From contig JAJZAI010000004.1 of assembly GCA_021799495.1 (NCBI GenBank), forward strand, positions 1 through 64,000: a DNA stretch of 64,000 bases. Reading direction: 5' to 3'. Position numbers and translations under genes: made by a program. Numbering within the stretch: position 1 is the first letter of the stretch; every line of letters begins with the position of its first letter. This document shows positions 26,917 through 35,601 of this stretch, one piece after another. The stretch is from Deltaproteobacteria bacterium (lineage in GTDB: Bacteria > Desulfobacterota > Binatia > Binatales > Binataceae). The notes below the pieces were generated by a model. The model saw nothing but the letters and a program-made list of their open reading frames with translations, had not been told where the DNA came from and searched no databases.

Positions 26917-28026
26917 GTGAAAGCGGCAATTGTCGGAGGCGGAATAAGCGGCGGCGCGATCGCGTGGCGGCTCGCGCGCGAGGGCGCCGCGGTGACCGTG
27001 CTGGAACGCGGCCGGCTGGGCCGCGAGGCGTCGTGGGCGGCGGCCGGGATGATCGCGCCGCAGGCCGAGGCGCAAAGCGCGGGCATATTCTTCGACCTCT
27101 GCATGACGGGCCGCCGTGTCTTCGACGCCACGGTCGATCGATTGACGGTGGAATCGGGCGTCGATCCCGAATACGACCCGCAGGGCATTCTTTATCTCGC
27201 GCTGGACGAAGCCGAACGCGCCGAATTGATCGCGCGCGCCCGATGGCATCGCGAGTGCGGCGCGATGGTGGAGGAATTGTCGCCTGCGGAGGCGCGCCGG
27301 CTCGAACCCGCGATTTCGCCCGCGACCGTCCATGCGCTGCACTTCCCAGATAACCGCCGTCTGGATAATCGCAAGCTGACGCAGGCGTATATCGCGGCGG
27401 CGATCGCGGCGGGCGCGGAATTTCGCGAAAATTCCCGCGTTGACGGAATCGCGACGGCCGGGGGCCGCGCCGCCGGCGTCATGCTCGACGACGGCGTGCG
27501 CATCGGCGCCGACGTCGTGATCGTCGCGGCCGGTTCATGGTCGCACGAAGTTCGCGGCCTCGAGCAGGATCGCGTGCGCCTGTTTCCGGTCCGCGGCCAG
27601 ATTCTCTGTTTCGAGGCGCGGCCGCGGACGCTTGGCCCGGCGCTTTTTTCGCCGCGCGGCTATCTCGTGCCGCGGCGCGACGGCCGCATCCTTGCCGGTT
27701 CGACGATGGAAGAGGCGGGCTACGACAAGAGCGTGACGCTCGCCGGAATCGAAAAGATCGCGCGTGGCGCGGTCGCGATGGTCCCCGCGATCGGCGAGTT
27801 GCGTTTCCGCGAGGCGTGGGCCGGTCTGCGTCCCGCCACCCGCGACCTGTTGCCGGTGCTTGGTCCGTCGCCGTCCGTGCCCAACGTAATCTGGGCGACA
27901 GGCCACTACCGCAGCGGAATTCTGCTTTCGGCGTTGACCGGCGAGACGATCGCCGACCTGGTCGCGGGACGCAAGCCGCCACTCGATCTCGCGCCGTTTT
28001 CGGCGGCGCGCTTCGCGCGGGCGTGA
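26917..28026 (+). CDS. thiO: Glycine oxidase ThiO (FAD-dependent DAO family)
   Basis: A 369-residue flavoenzyme that oxidises glycine to iminoglycine for thiazole synthesis in thiamine formation. The FAD Rossmann motif is AIVGGGISGGAIAWRLA at the N terminus. GREASWAAAGMIAPQAEA is the ThiO-type signature, and the C terminus has WAGLRPATRDLLPVLG and GHYRSGILLSALTGE. The start is a GTG. No other thi genes lie nearby, so pathway membership is inferred from family. A generic D-amino-acid oxidase is the alternative. Confidence 0.85.
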   Translation: MKAAIVGGGISGGAIAWRLAREGAAVTVLERGRLGREASWAAAGMIAPQAEAQSAGIFFDLCMTGRRVFDATVDRLTVESGVDPEYDPQGILYLALDEAERAELIARARWHRECGAMVEELSPAEARRLEPAISPATVHALHFPDNRRLDNRKLTQAYIAAAIAAGAEFRENSRVDGIATAGGRAAGVMLDDGVRIGADVVIVAAGSWSHEVRGLEQDRVRLFPVRGQILCFEARPRTLGPALFSPRGYLVPRRDGRILAGSTMEEAGYDKSVTLAGIEKIARGAVAMVPAIGELRFREAWAGLRPATRDLLPVLGPSPSVPNVIWATGHYRSGILLSALTGETIADLVAGRKPPLDLAPFSAARFARA

Positions 28027-28055
28027 ACCTGGTCGTGGCATGAGGCGTTGAGGCG

Positions 28056-28406
28056 ATGGCGGCGACGGTGCTGGCGCTGGTGCGCGATTTGATGCTGCGG
28101 TCGCGGATCGAGGGCGTCGCCGAGGCGCTCGGCGTCGCGTGCACGCCCGCCGCAACGCTCGAAATCGCCCGCGTCCGCGCCGCGGAAGCATCGCCGGCCG
28201 TTGTCTTCGTCGATCTCTCGGATCGCCATTTCCCGTCGGAGGAGACGCTCGCCGCGATGCGCGCGGCGGCGTCGGCCGCGCGCGTCGTCGCTTTCGCCTC
28301 GCACGTCGATCTCAAGGCGTTCAAGGCGGCGCGCGCCGCCGGCTTCGACCAGGTTCTCTCGCGCAGCGAATTTACCGCCCGCCTGCCTGAACTGCTCAAA
28401 ACCTGA
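28056..28406 (+). CDS. Receiver-like small protein of unknown function
   Basis: A 116-residue protein with an alternating alpha/beta pattern resembling a CheY-like fold: AATVLALVRDLMLRSRIEGVAEALG, AVVFVDLSD (an aspartate where a receiver would be phosphorylated), VVAFASHVDLKAFKAARAAGFDQVLSRSEF. It lacks the N-terminal acidic pair and the usual K-P/A motif near the end, so it may be a pseudo-receiver. It starts 29 bases after thiO and precedes the helicase gene by 75 bases, possibly in one transcript. Function unknown. Confidence 0.65.
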   Translation: MAATVLALVRDLMLRSRIEGVAEALGVACTPAATLEIARVRAAEASPAVVFVDLSDRHFPSEETLAAMRAAASAARVVAFASHVDLKAFKAARAAGFDQVLSRSEFTARLPELLKT

Positions 28407-28481
28407 AGATGCCCTATGCCCGGAGCGGGTATCGTCGCCGCGCGGGCGGCGCGCGCCGACCCGGCGTGCTAGAATCCGCGC

Positions 28482-31400
28482 GTGGCGCTCGCCGCTTTCA
28501 ATCCCGCCGTGCGCGAGTGGTTTCGGCGCCGTTTCGGCGCGCCCGCGCCGGCCCAGGAGCGCGGATGGCCGGTGATCGCGCGCGCCGCCGAAGCGCCCGG
28601 CCACGACGTTCTGCTCTGCGCACCCACTGGCAGCGGCAAAACGCTCGCCGCGTTCATGTGGGCGATCGACCGCCTGACCGGCGAGGCCGCCGCCGGCCGC
28701 CTGACCGACACGGTTTCGGTCCTCTATGTTTCGCCGCTCAAGGCGCTTGCCAACGATATCCGGCTGAATCTCGAAGAGCCGCTGGCGGGGGTGCGCGAAG
28801 CCGCAGCCGCGATGGGAATCGAGCTGGCCGCCGTACGGGCCGGCCTGCGCACCGGCGACACGCCCGCGCACGAGCGCGCAGCGATGCTGCGGCGGCCGCC
28901 GCATATTCTGGTCACCACGCCCGAGTCGCTGTTCATCCTGCTGACTTCGCCGCGCTTTCGCGAAAAGCTCCGCGCCGTGCGCCACGTGATCGTGGACGAG
29001 CTGCACGCGATCGCCGGCGACAAGCGCGGCGCCCATCTGGCGATTACGCTCGAACGGCTCGAACGTTTGGTGCGCAATAGCGGCGGGCCGCGGCCGGTGC
29101 GAATCGGCCTCTCCGCGACGCTTAATCCGATCGCGACGCTTGCGGCATTTCTGGCGGGCGGCGAAATCGAACCGGACGGAACGCGCCGGCTGCGGCCGGT
29201 CGAAATCGTGCGCGCCGACGACGCGCCGCGCGCGCTCGATCTGTCCGTAATCGCGCCCGGCCCGGAACTCGGCCCGCTCGCGACCCATCAGCATTGGGAG
29301 GCGATGTACGACACGGTCGCCGGCCTGATCCGGGAGCATCGCACGACCCTGGTGTTCACGCTGTCGCGCCGATGGGCCGAGCGGATCGCGCTCGCGCTGC
29401 AAAAACGCATCGGCGCCGACGCCGTGATGGCCCATCACGGCAGCCTCGCGCGCGCCGAGCGGCTCAAGGCCGAGCGCCGGCTCAAGTCGGGCGAGCTGAA
29501 AGCGATCGTCGCGACCGCGTCGCTCGAACTCGGAATCGACGTCGGCGCGGTCGATCTCGTCTGCCAGATCGATTCGCCGAAATCGATCTCGGCCGCCGTG
29601 CAGCGTATCGGCCGCTCGGGCCATCAGTTGGGCGCGACGCCCAAGGGGCGTTTCTTCGCGCTCACGACCGACGACCTGATCGAGTGCGCCGCCGCGGTTC
29701 GCGCGATTCGCGCCGGACGGCTCGACGAGGTCGAAGCCGCGCGCGCGCCGCTCGACGTCGCCGCGCAACAAATCGTGGCGATCGCGTCCGAGGAAGAAGA
29801 TCTCGCGCGCGCCGACCTGCTCGCGATCCTGCGCGGGGCGCATAACTTCGCGGAATTCGGCGAAGACGAACTCGAGCGCCTGCTCGAACAGATGGCGGCC
29901 GCCTTGCCCGAACGAATCGCGGGCGCGGCGCCGAAGATTTATTACGACCGGATCGCACGGCGCGTGCGCTCCCGGCGCGGCGGCCGGCTTGCCGCGATCA
30001 CCTCCGGCGGCACGATTCCGGAGAGCGGCAACCTCGACGCCGTGATCGCCTCGGAGGGGCGCAGAATCGGCGACGTTGAGGAAGACTTCGCGCAGGAGTC
30101 GTCGCGCGGCGATATTTTTTCGCTCGGCTCGATGCCGTGGCGAATTCTGGGCATCTCGAAAAACCGCCTGCTGGTCGAGCCAGCGCCCGGAATGGCGCCG
30201 TCGCTGCCGTTCTGGCAGACCGAGGCCGGCGGCCGTTCCGCCGCGCTTTCGGCGGAAGTCGCCGAACTGCGCTGCGAAATCGCGCGGTTCGTCGCGGCGG
30301 GCGAAGACGGCGAAGCGCATGCCGCCAGTTGGCTGCGCGAAAATTGCGCGCTCGACGAAAACGCCGCCGCGCAGGCCGTCGCGTGGATTCGCCGCGGCGT
30401 CGCCGCGCTGGGCGTCGTGCCCGATCAACGCACGATCGTGGTCGAGCGGTTTTTCGACGGAGTCGGCGGCACGCAAGTCGTCATCCACGCGCCGTTCGGA
30501 ATCCGCTTCAACCGCGGACTCGGACTCGCGCTGCGCAAGCGCCTTTGCCAGTCGTTCGATTTCGAAATCCAGGCTTCGGCGATCGATGACGCCGCGCTGC
30601 TCGCGCTCAATTCGCGCCACAGCTTCGAGCTTGGCGATCTGCTCGCGATGCTCGATTCGCGCCATGCGGCCGGCGTGCTGGGGCAGGCGATGCTCGACGC
30701 GCCGATGTTCGAGGTGCGCTTCCGCCACGTCGCGACGCGCGCGCTTGACGTGATGCGCTCGCTCGGCGGACGCAAGGTGCCGGCGTGGTTGCAGCGAATG
30801 CGCACACAGGAACTGATCGCCGCGATCTTCCCGCGCCGCAACGCCTGTTTCGAGAACCGCCCGCCCACGATCGAAATTCCGGATCATTTCGTCGTCACGG
30901 AGACGATGCGCGAGTGCCTGCAGGAATCGGCCGACGCCGACGGTCTCGTCGCGCTGCTCGCCGGAATCGAGCGCGGCGACGTGCGCGTGCGCCTGGTTGA
31001 CAGCGTCGCGCCGTCGGTCTTCGCGCAGCGCATCCTGCTCGCCTGGGACTATTCGTTCCTCGACGACGGCGAGCGCGCGGACCGCCGCAGCCGCTCCGTC
31101 ACGATGAATCGTGCGCTGGCCGAAGAGGTTTTCCGCGCGGACGATCTCTCCGGCCTGATCGCCGCCGAAGCGATCGCGCGCGTCGGCGCCGAGCTCGATC
31201 GAACCGCGACCGGTTATCGGCCGCGCAACGCCGACGAATTGCATGAGCTGATTCGCGAGCGCGGCTCGATTTCATCATCGGAAATCGGCGCGCTCGGCGA
31301 TGCCGTCGTCAAGCTCGCCGATCAACTCGAAAAATCCGGGCGCATCCTGCGGCTACGGCGCGCGCCGGACGGTCCCGCGATGCTGGTCGCGGCGGAGGAC

Positions 31401-33026
31401 GCGGCGCTTTACGCCGCCGCTTATCCGGGCGCGATCGACTTGCAGGGCCGCCTGTTTCCGCATCCGGATAACGGCGCCGATCGCGACGCGGCGCTCGCCG
31501 AAATCGTGCGGCGCACGATGGCCGCGGCGCTGCCGGCCACCGCGGCGGAGATCGCCGGGCGCGTTGGAATAACGAACGCCGAGGCGGAGCCGATCCTGAT
31601 CGGCCTCGAGGCGCGCGGCGCGATCTTTCGCGGCAATTTCACCGCTCCCGCGATCGAAGGAGCGCCGCAGCAATGGTGCGATCGCTACGTGCTACATCGG
31701 CTGCATCGCCATACCCTGAGCCGCCTGCGCGCCGAGGCCGAGCCTGCGGATGCGCGCGCGTTCGCCGCGTTTCGGCTGCGCTGGTCGCAAATCGGCGCCG
31801 GTTTGCCGGCTAGCGTCGATAGCGTTGCGGAGGTTTTGCGGCGGCTGGAGGGAATGGCGTTCGCGCCAGCCATCTGGGAGCGCGCGATTCTGCCCGCGCG
31901 AATCGGCGGATACCGGCCCGAATTGCTCGACTTCGCCTGCACCTCGGGGGCGTGGCGATGGATCGCGGCGACGGGCGATGCGCCTGACGCCGAGGTTGGG
32001 CAGATTCCCGCGAAAATCCGCTTCGTGCGCCGACGTAGCGGAATCCGCAATTCCGCCGCCGGCGCAATCGACGCCCGCGTCCTCGACGATCCGCGGCTGG
32101 CGGCGGCCGACGCCGCGCTGCGTTCGGGCGGCGCGCAATTTCTCGACGAACTGGCGGAACGCGCGAATCTTTCCGAACGCGACGCGCTTCAGGCGCTTTG
32201 GCGCCTGGCCGCCCTCGGCCGCGCCTCGAACGACAGCTTTGGGCCATTGCGGATGCTCGCCGGCGGCCACGCCGCGCGCGACGCCCTCGCCGATGGCGGA
32301 TCGCGCGACGGAATCAGGCGCGACGCCGCGATCCGCGCCCGTCTGAAATCGAGTATCGCCGGCCGCTGGTCGCCGATCGCGAGCGAACATCGGCCGGACT
32401 CGGGCGGCGACGGCGACAATTCCGACGCGACGCGCGAAGCCGCGCTCGCGCTGCTCGAACGCAACGGCGTGCTGACCCGCGAGATGGCCGCGGCGGATGA
32501 AACCGCGCCGCCGTGGCGCGAGCTGGTCTTCGCGTTGCGTCGAATGGAATACGCCGGCACGATTCGGCGCGGCTATTTCGTCCACGGCCTCGGCGGCGAA
32601 CAATACGCGATGCCCGAAGCGCTCGAGCTGTTGCGCGCGGCGCGCGTCGAGGATCTGTCGGCCGAGCCGGTCGCGTTCACCGCCGCCGACCCGGCGAATC
32701 CGTGCGGATGGCTCACGCCGGCATGCGGAATCGCGCGCGAGACGGGAAATTTTCTCGTGATGCGCTCGGGGCGGATGCTGCTCGGACTGGCGGGACGCGC
32801 CTTGCTCGGCGCCGCCGCGTTGAGCGAGCGCGACTTCGCGGCAGCGCTCGCGGCGCTGATCAAGCTGCGTCCCAGGCTCGCGATCGAAACGATCGACGGC
32901 GCGCCCGCGCTCGAATCCGATCGCGTGCCGGCGCTGGCCGCGACCGGATTTCATTCCGACGGCCGCGCGCTCGTGCGCGACGGCCTGCCCGGTCCCGCTC
33001 CCCGCCGCGCGCTCGCCAACAGCTGA
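28482..33026 (+). CDS. lhr: Lhr-type large DEAD/DEAH helicase
   Basis: A 1514-residue superfamily-2 helicase starting at a GTG. Motif I is APTGSGKT near residue 50, motif II is the DELH box (VIVDELHAI) near 172, motif III is GLSATL, and motif VI is QRIGRSGHQ. These are followed by the winged-helix and Lhr-core domains typical of Lhr. The remaining C-terminal 600 residues match the long Lhr C-terminal region, so this is full-length Lhr rather than Lhr-core alone. Lhr unwinds RNA:DNA hybrids and is linked to repair. It stands alone on the plus strand after the receiver-like gene. Confidence 0.9.
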   Translation: MALAAFNPAVREWFRRRFGAPAPAQERGWPVIARAAEAPGHDVLLCAPTGSGKTLAAFMWAIDRLTGEAAAGRLTDTVSVLYVSPLKALANDIRLNLEEPLAGVREAAAAMGIELAAVRAGLRTGDTPAHERAAMLRRPPHILVTTPESLFILLTSPRFREKLRAVRHVIVDELHAIAGDKRGAHLAITLERLERLVRNSGGPRPVRIGLSATLNPIATLAAFLAGGEIEPDGTRRLRPVEIVRADDAPRALDLSVIAPGPELGPLATHQHWEAMYDTVAGLIREHRTTLVFTLSRRWAERIALALQKRIGADAVMAHHGSLARAERLKAERRLKSGELKAIVATASLELGIDVGAVDLVCQIDSPKSISAAVQRIGRSGHQLGATPKGRFFALTTDDLIECAAAVRAIRAGRLDEVEAARAPLDVAAQQIVAIASEEEDLARADLLAILRGAHNFAEFGEDELERLLEQMAAALPERIAGAAPKIYYDRIARRVRSRRGGRLAAITSGGTIPESGNLDAVIASEGRRIGDVEEDFAQESSRGDIFSLGSMPWRILGISKNRLLVEPAPGMAPSLPFWQTEAGGRSAALSAEVAELRCEIARFVAAGEDGEAHAASWLRENCALDENAAAQAVAWIRRGVAALGVVPDQRTIVVERFFDGVGGTQVVIHAPFGIRFNRGLGLALRKRLCQSFDFEIQASAIDDAALLALNSRHSFELGDLLAMLDSRHAAGVLGQAMLDAPMFEVRFRHVATRALDVMRSLGGRKVPAWLQRMRTQELIAAIFPRRNACFENRPPTIEIPDHFVVTETMRECLQESADADGLVALLAGIERGDVRVRLVDSVAPSVFAQRILLAWDYSFLDDGERADRRSRSVTMNRALAEEVFRADDLSGLIAAEAIARVGAELDRTATGYRPRNADELHELIRERGSISSSEIGALGDAVVKLADQLEKSGRILRLRRAPDGPAMLVAAEDAALYAAAYPGAIDLQGRLFPHPDNGADRDAALAEIVRRTMAAALPATAAEIAGRVGITNAEAEPILIGLEARGAIFRGNFTAPAIEGAPQQWCDRYVLHRLHRHTLSRLRAEAEPADARAFAAFRLRWSQIGAGLPASVDSVAEVLRRLEGMAFAPAIWERAILPARIGGYRPELLDFACTSGAWRWIAATGDAPDAEVGQIPAKIRFVRRRSGIRNSAAGAIDARVLDDPRLAAADAALRSGGAQFLDELAERANLSERDALQALWRLAALGRASNDSFGPLRMLAGGHAARDALADGGSRDGIRRDAAIRARLKSSIAGRWSPIASEHRPDSGGDGDNSDATREAALALLERNGVLTREMAAADETAPPWRELVFALRRMEYAGTIRRGYFVHGLGGEQYAMPEALELLRAARVEDLSAEPVAFTAADPANPCGWLTPACGIARETGNFLVMRSGRMLLGLAGRALLGAAALSERDFAAALAALIKLRPRLAIETIDGAPALESDRVPALAATGFHSDGRALVRDGLPGPAPRRALANS

Positions 33027-33041
33027 CGCGCGATCCGCGCG

Positions 33042-33815
33042 CTATTCCATCACGTGCTCGTAGCGCTTCCAGTCGTCGGGATCATGGCTGATCCAGAGCG
33101 CCGCCTCGCCGCTGTCCTGCATGTCGCGCAGGCGGCGGATCGACGCGCTCGCCTCGCCGATATCGTAATCGCTGTCCATCGCGGCGAGCGTCTCCAGTTG
33201 CGGCCGGATATGGATCGTGTCGCCGGTCAGGATCACGTTGCCGCGCTTGAGCCGCACCTTCAGCGAACATTCGCCGGGAGTATGTCCGGCGGTCTTGATG
33301 ATGTTGACGCTGCCGTCGCCGAAGAGGTCCGCGTCTTCGGTCAGCTCGCGCCAGTCGAAGCCGCGCGTCGGCAACAGGTCGGCGAGGATAAAGCCGTTGC
33401 GCGCCTTGCGATCCGGCCAGTAGGCGTAAGGCAGTTCGCCCTTGAAGGTGATTAGCTGCGCCTGCGGAAAGAGCTTCATCCCGCCGGAATGGTCGAGATG
33501 GAGATGCGAGACGACGACGAACTTCACGTCCTCGGGCCGGTAGCCGTGCAGCTTGATCTGGCGATCGACCACCTGGTCGGGCGTGTAGCGGATATTGCGC
33601 AGAAACTTGGTCGCCGGGCCCCAATAGCCCTCCGGATCGGTCGCGACCTCGGGAGCGCATCCGGTGTCGAACAGCACCAGCCCCTTGGGATGCTCGATCA
33701 GAAAACTCGGAATCGGAATATCGATGACGCGGTCGCTCCCGCCCATCATCAGATGCCTTTCCTTCATGCTGATGGTCGCGCCGTCGAGCGCGATCAGCTT
33801 CGTCGCCTGGCTCAT
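33042..33815 (-). CDS. Metallo-beta-lactamase-fold hydrolase, N-acyl-homoserine lactonase-like
   Basis: A 257-residue two-zinc hydrolase. The HLHLDHSGG motif near residue 106 supplies metal ligands, with further ligands in TAGHTPGECS and GDTIHI, and a final SHDPDDW. Sequence layout (SFLIEHPKGLVLFDTGCAPE) is that of AttM/AiiA-like lactonases, which open homoserine-lactone rings and quench quorum signals. Many relatives have other lactone or ester substrates. GGAGG lies 7 bases upstream of the ATG at 33815, which fixes the start. It converges with the helicase gene, whose stop is 16 bases away. Confidence 0.85.
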   Translation of the reverse strand: MSQATKLIALDGATISMKERHLMMGGSDRVIDIPIPSFLIEHPKGLVLFDTGCAPEVATDPEGYWGPATKFLRNIRYTPDQVVDRQIKLHGYRPEDVKFVVVSHLHLDHSGGMKLFPQAQLITFKGELPYAYWPDRKARNGFILADLLPTRGFDWRELTEDADLFGDGSVNIIKTAGHTPGECSLKVRLKRGNVILTGDTIHIRPQLETLAAMDSDYDIGEASASIRRLRDMQDSGEAALWISHDPDDWKRYEHVME

Positions 33816-33942
33816 CGGGACCTCCGGCCGCGCCGCCCATTCAGGCTGGCGCCGCCTCGCTTGCCGAACGTTTCGTTTACGGCGCAATAGTGGAACGGCC
33901 CCGCCGCGCCCGTCAAGCACGCGCGCGCGAGGACTGTCCGCG

Positions 33943-34293
33943 ATGCATATCGAACGGGAATTCGAGGCGGAATTGATGCGCGGGGCGGAGTTGTTCAACG
34001 CCGGGCGCTATTTCGAGGCGCACGAGGCGTGGGAGCGGATTTGGCTTGGCGCATCGGAACCCGACCGCACGATCGTGCAGGGCCTGATTCAGGCCGCCGC
34101 CGCGCTGCTCCATCGCGAACGGAATAATCCGCGCGGCGCGATGCGCTTGTGGAACAAGGCGCGAGACAAACTTGGATGCGCGCCGGCCGCCTATCGCGGC
34201 CTTGCGATCGGCGATTTGCGCGCCGCGCTGGAGCGCCGCTTCGCGGCGCGGACGAAGTCAACGGCGCGGCCGCAATTGCGGCGGATCGATTAG
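33943..34293 (+). CDS. DUF309 family protein
   Basis: A 116-residue protein with the DUF309 signature: AELFNAGRYFEAHEAWERIWLG then EPDRTIVQGLIQAAAALLHRERNNPRGA. These alpha-helical proteins are common in bacteria and have no established function. I start at the ATG at 33943, preceded by GAGGA; the frame is open upstream but without homology and overlapping the divergent hydrolase. Confidence 0.85.
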   Translation: MHIEREFEAELMRGAELFNAGRYFEAHEAWERIWLGASEPDRTIVQGLIQAAAALLHRERNNPRGAMRLWNKARDKLGCAPAAYRGLAIGDLRAALERRFAARTKSTARPQLRRID

Positions 34294-34384
34294 CCTCACA
34301 TCGGTCTAATCGGCGCGGGCTTGCGGGCTCGCCCGGAATCGGCGATATGGAGCGGGGATTTATCTCGCACGAGGAGAAAAAGTC

Positions 34385-35146
34385 ATGGCGGGTCGAGTCG
34401 AAGGCAAAGTCTCATTGATCACCGGCGGCGGCTCGGGAATCGGGCGCGCGACCGCGCTGTTGTTCGGGCGCGAGGGCGCGAGCGTGGTGATTTCCGATTA
34501 CAACGCGGAAGGCGGCGAGCGCACCGCCAAAGAAATTCGCAACGCGGGCGGCGCGGCCGAGTTCCACGCCGCCGACATGTCGAATCCCGCGCAGGTCGAG
34601 GCGCTGATCGGAAAAATCGCCGCGGCTCACGGCCGGCTCGATTGCGCCTTCAACAACGCCGGAATCGAGGGCCAGATGGCGAGCACGCCGGAATGCTCGC
34701 TGGAGAACTGGGATCGCGTAATCGCGATCAATCTGAGCGGCGTCTTCTACTGCATGAAGTATGAAATCGCGCAGATGCTGAAGCAGGGCGGCGGCGCGAT
34801 CGTCAACACCTCGTCCGCGGCCGGACTGATCGGACTTGCGGGCGCGCCCGCCTACGTCGCCGCCAAGCACGGCGTCGCCGGACTGACCAAGACCGCGGCG
34901 CTCGAATTCGCGCAGCGCGGAATTCGCGTCAACGCCGTCTGCCCCGGCTTTATCCGCACGCCGATGGTCGAGCGGGTGCTCGATCGCGGCTCGTTCAATG
35001 AAGAGCAAATCTTCGCCGCCGAACCGATGCATCGCATGGGCAAGCCCGAAGAGATTGCCGAAGCGGTTTTGTGGCTGTGTTCGGACGCGTCGTCGTTCGT
35101 GACCGGACTGCCGATGCCCGTTGACGGCGGTTACCTGGCGCAGTAA
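34385..35146 (+). CDS. Short-chain dehydrogenase/reductase (SDR)
   Basis: A 253-residue NAD(P)-dependent classical SDR. The cofactor motif is TGGGSGIG at about residues 13-20, NNAG is present near 91, the active-site Ser is in NTSSAAGLIG, YxxxK is YVAAK near 157, and the C-terminal VDGGYLAQ is typical. A strong GAGGAG lies 8 bases upstream of the ATG. The substrate is not predictable: such SDRs act on hydroxy or keto groups of sterols, sugars and fatty-acid derivatives. It is transcribed alone. Confidence 0.9.
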   Translation: MAGRVEGKVSLITGGGSGIGRATALLFGREGASVVISDYNAEGGERTAKEIRNAGGAAEFHAADMSNPAQVEALIGKIAAAHGRLDCAFNNAGIEGQMASTPECSLENWDRVIAINLSGVFYCMKYEIAQMLKQGGGAIVNTSSAAGLIGLAGAPAYVAAKHGVAGLTKTAALEFAQRGIRVNAVCPGFIRTPMVERVLDRGSFNEEQIFAAEPMHRMGKPEEIAEAVLWLCSDASSFVTGLPMPVDGGYLAQ

Positions 35147-35601
35147 TTCGCGCGTCGCCGCCGGCCACGGAGCAAACGCTCCCGCCGGCGGCGCGCCTAT
35201 CGGAGCGGTGTCGAAAGCGCGCGCAGGCGTGACGTTCGCGTGCGCTTTCCGTGACGGTTGGTCCCATTCCGGCTCCGCGCGCGAGCCTGCTCAGTCGGCG
35301 GCGCGCGGCTGGTCAAGTTGCGCGATCGCGGGCGCGACTACCACGGCGGCATTTGCCGGCTCGGCCCTCCCACAGCGTCATTCGCGGGCTTGATCCGCGA
35401 ATCCATAGCGCTGGATGCCCGGGTCAGGCCTGGGCATGACTATTAAGGGTGGAGCAGTTTTACTTCGGCGTTCCCACCGAAGAGTGGGTCAGAACCAGAC
35501 CGGCGTTGACAGAGGAAAGCGGATCGACCCACAAGTGATAGCGCTTCGAAGCGTCGCCATCGCCAAAGTTTCTATAGTCGGACGCATCACGGCGAGAGCC
35601 C
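35147..35601. other. Intergenic region holding repeat copy A
   Basis: The 455-base gap between the SDR gene and the convergent membrane-protein gene contains repeat copy A (35255-35440) and its palindromic end. The rest (35441-35601) shows no gene, tRNA or recognisable RNA. Confidence 0.5.
35255..35440. repeat. Long dispersed repeat, copy A
   Basis: Nearly identical to 37323-37479 over most of its length, including a 60-base perfect core (35285-35344). Copy A has a 29-base insertion after that core, bounded by the short direct repeat CCAC. It ends in the palindrome ATGCCCGGG-tcagg-CCTGGGCAT (35415-35437). Confidence 0.8.

Noticed and set aside
27906-31244. Very long open frame antisense to the Lhr gene
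   Set aside because: Its translation is Arg/His/Ala-rich with no domain, as expected for a mirror frame of GC-rich coding DNA; the plus-strand frame has every helicase motif.
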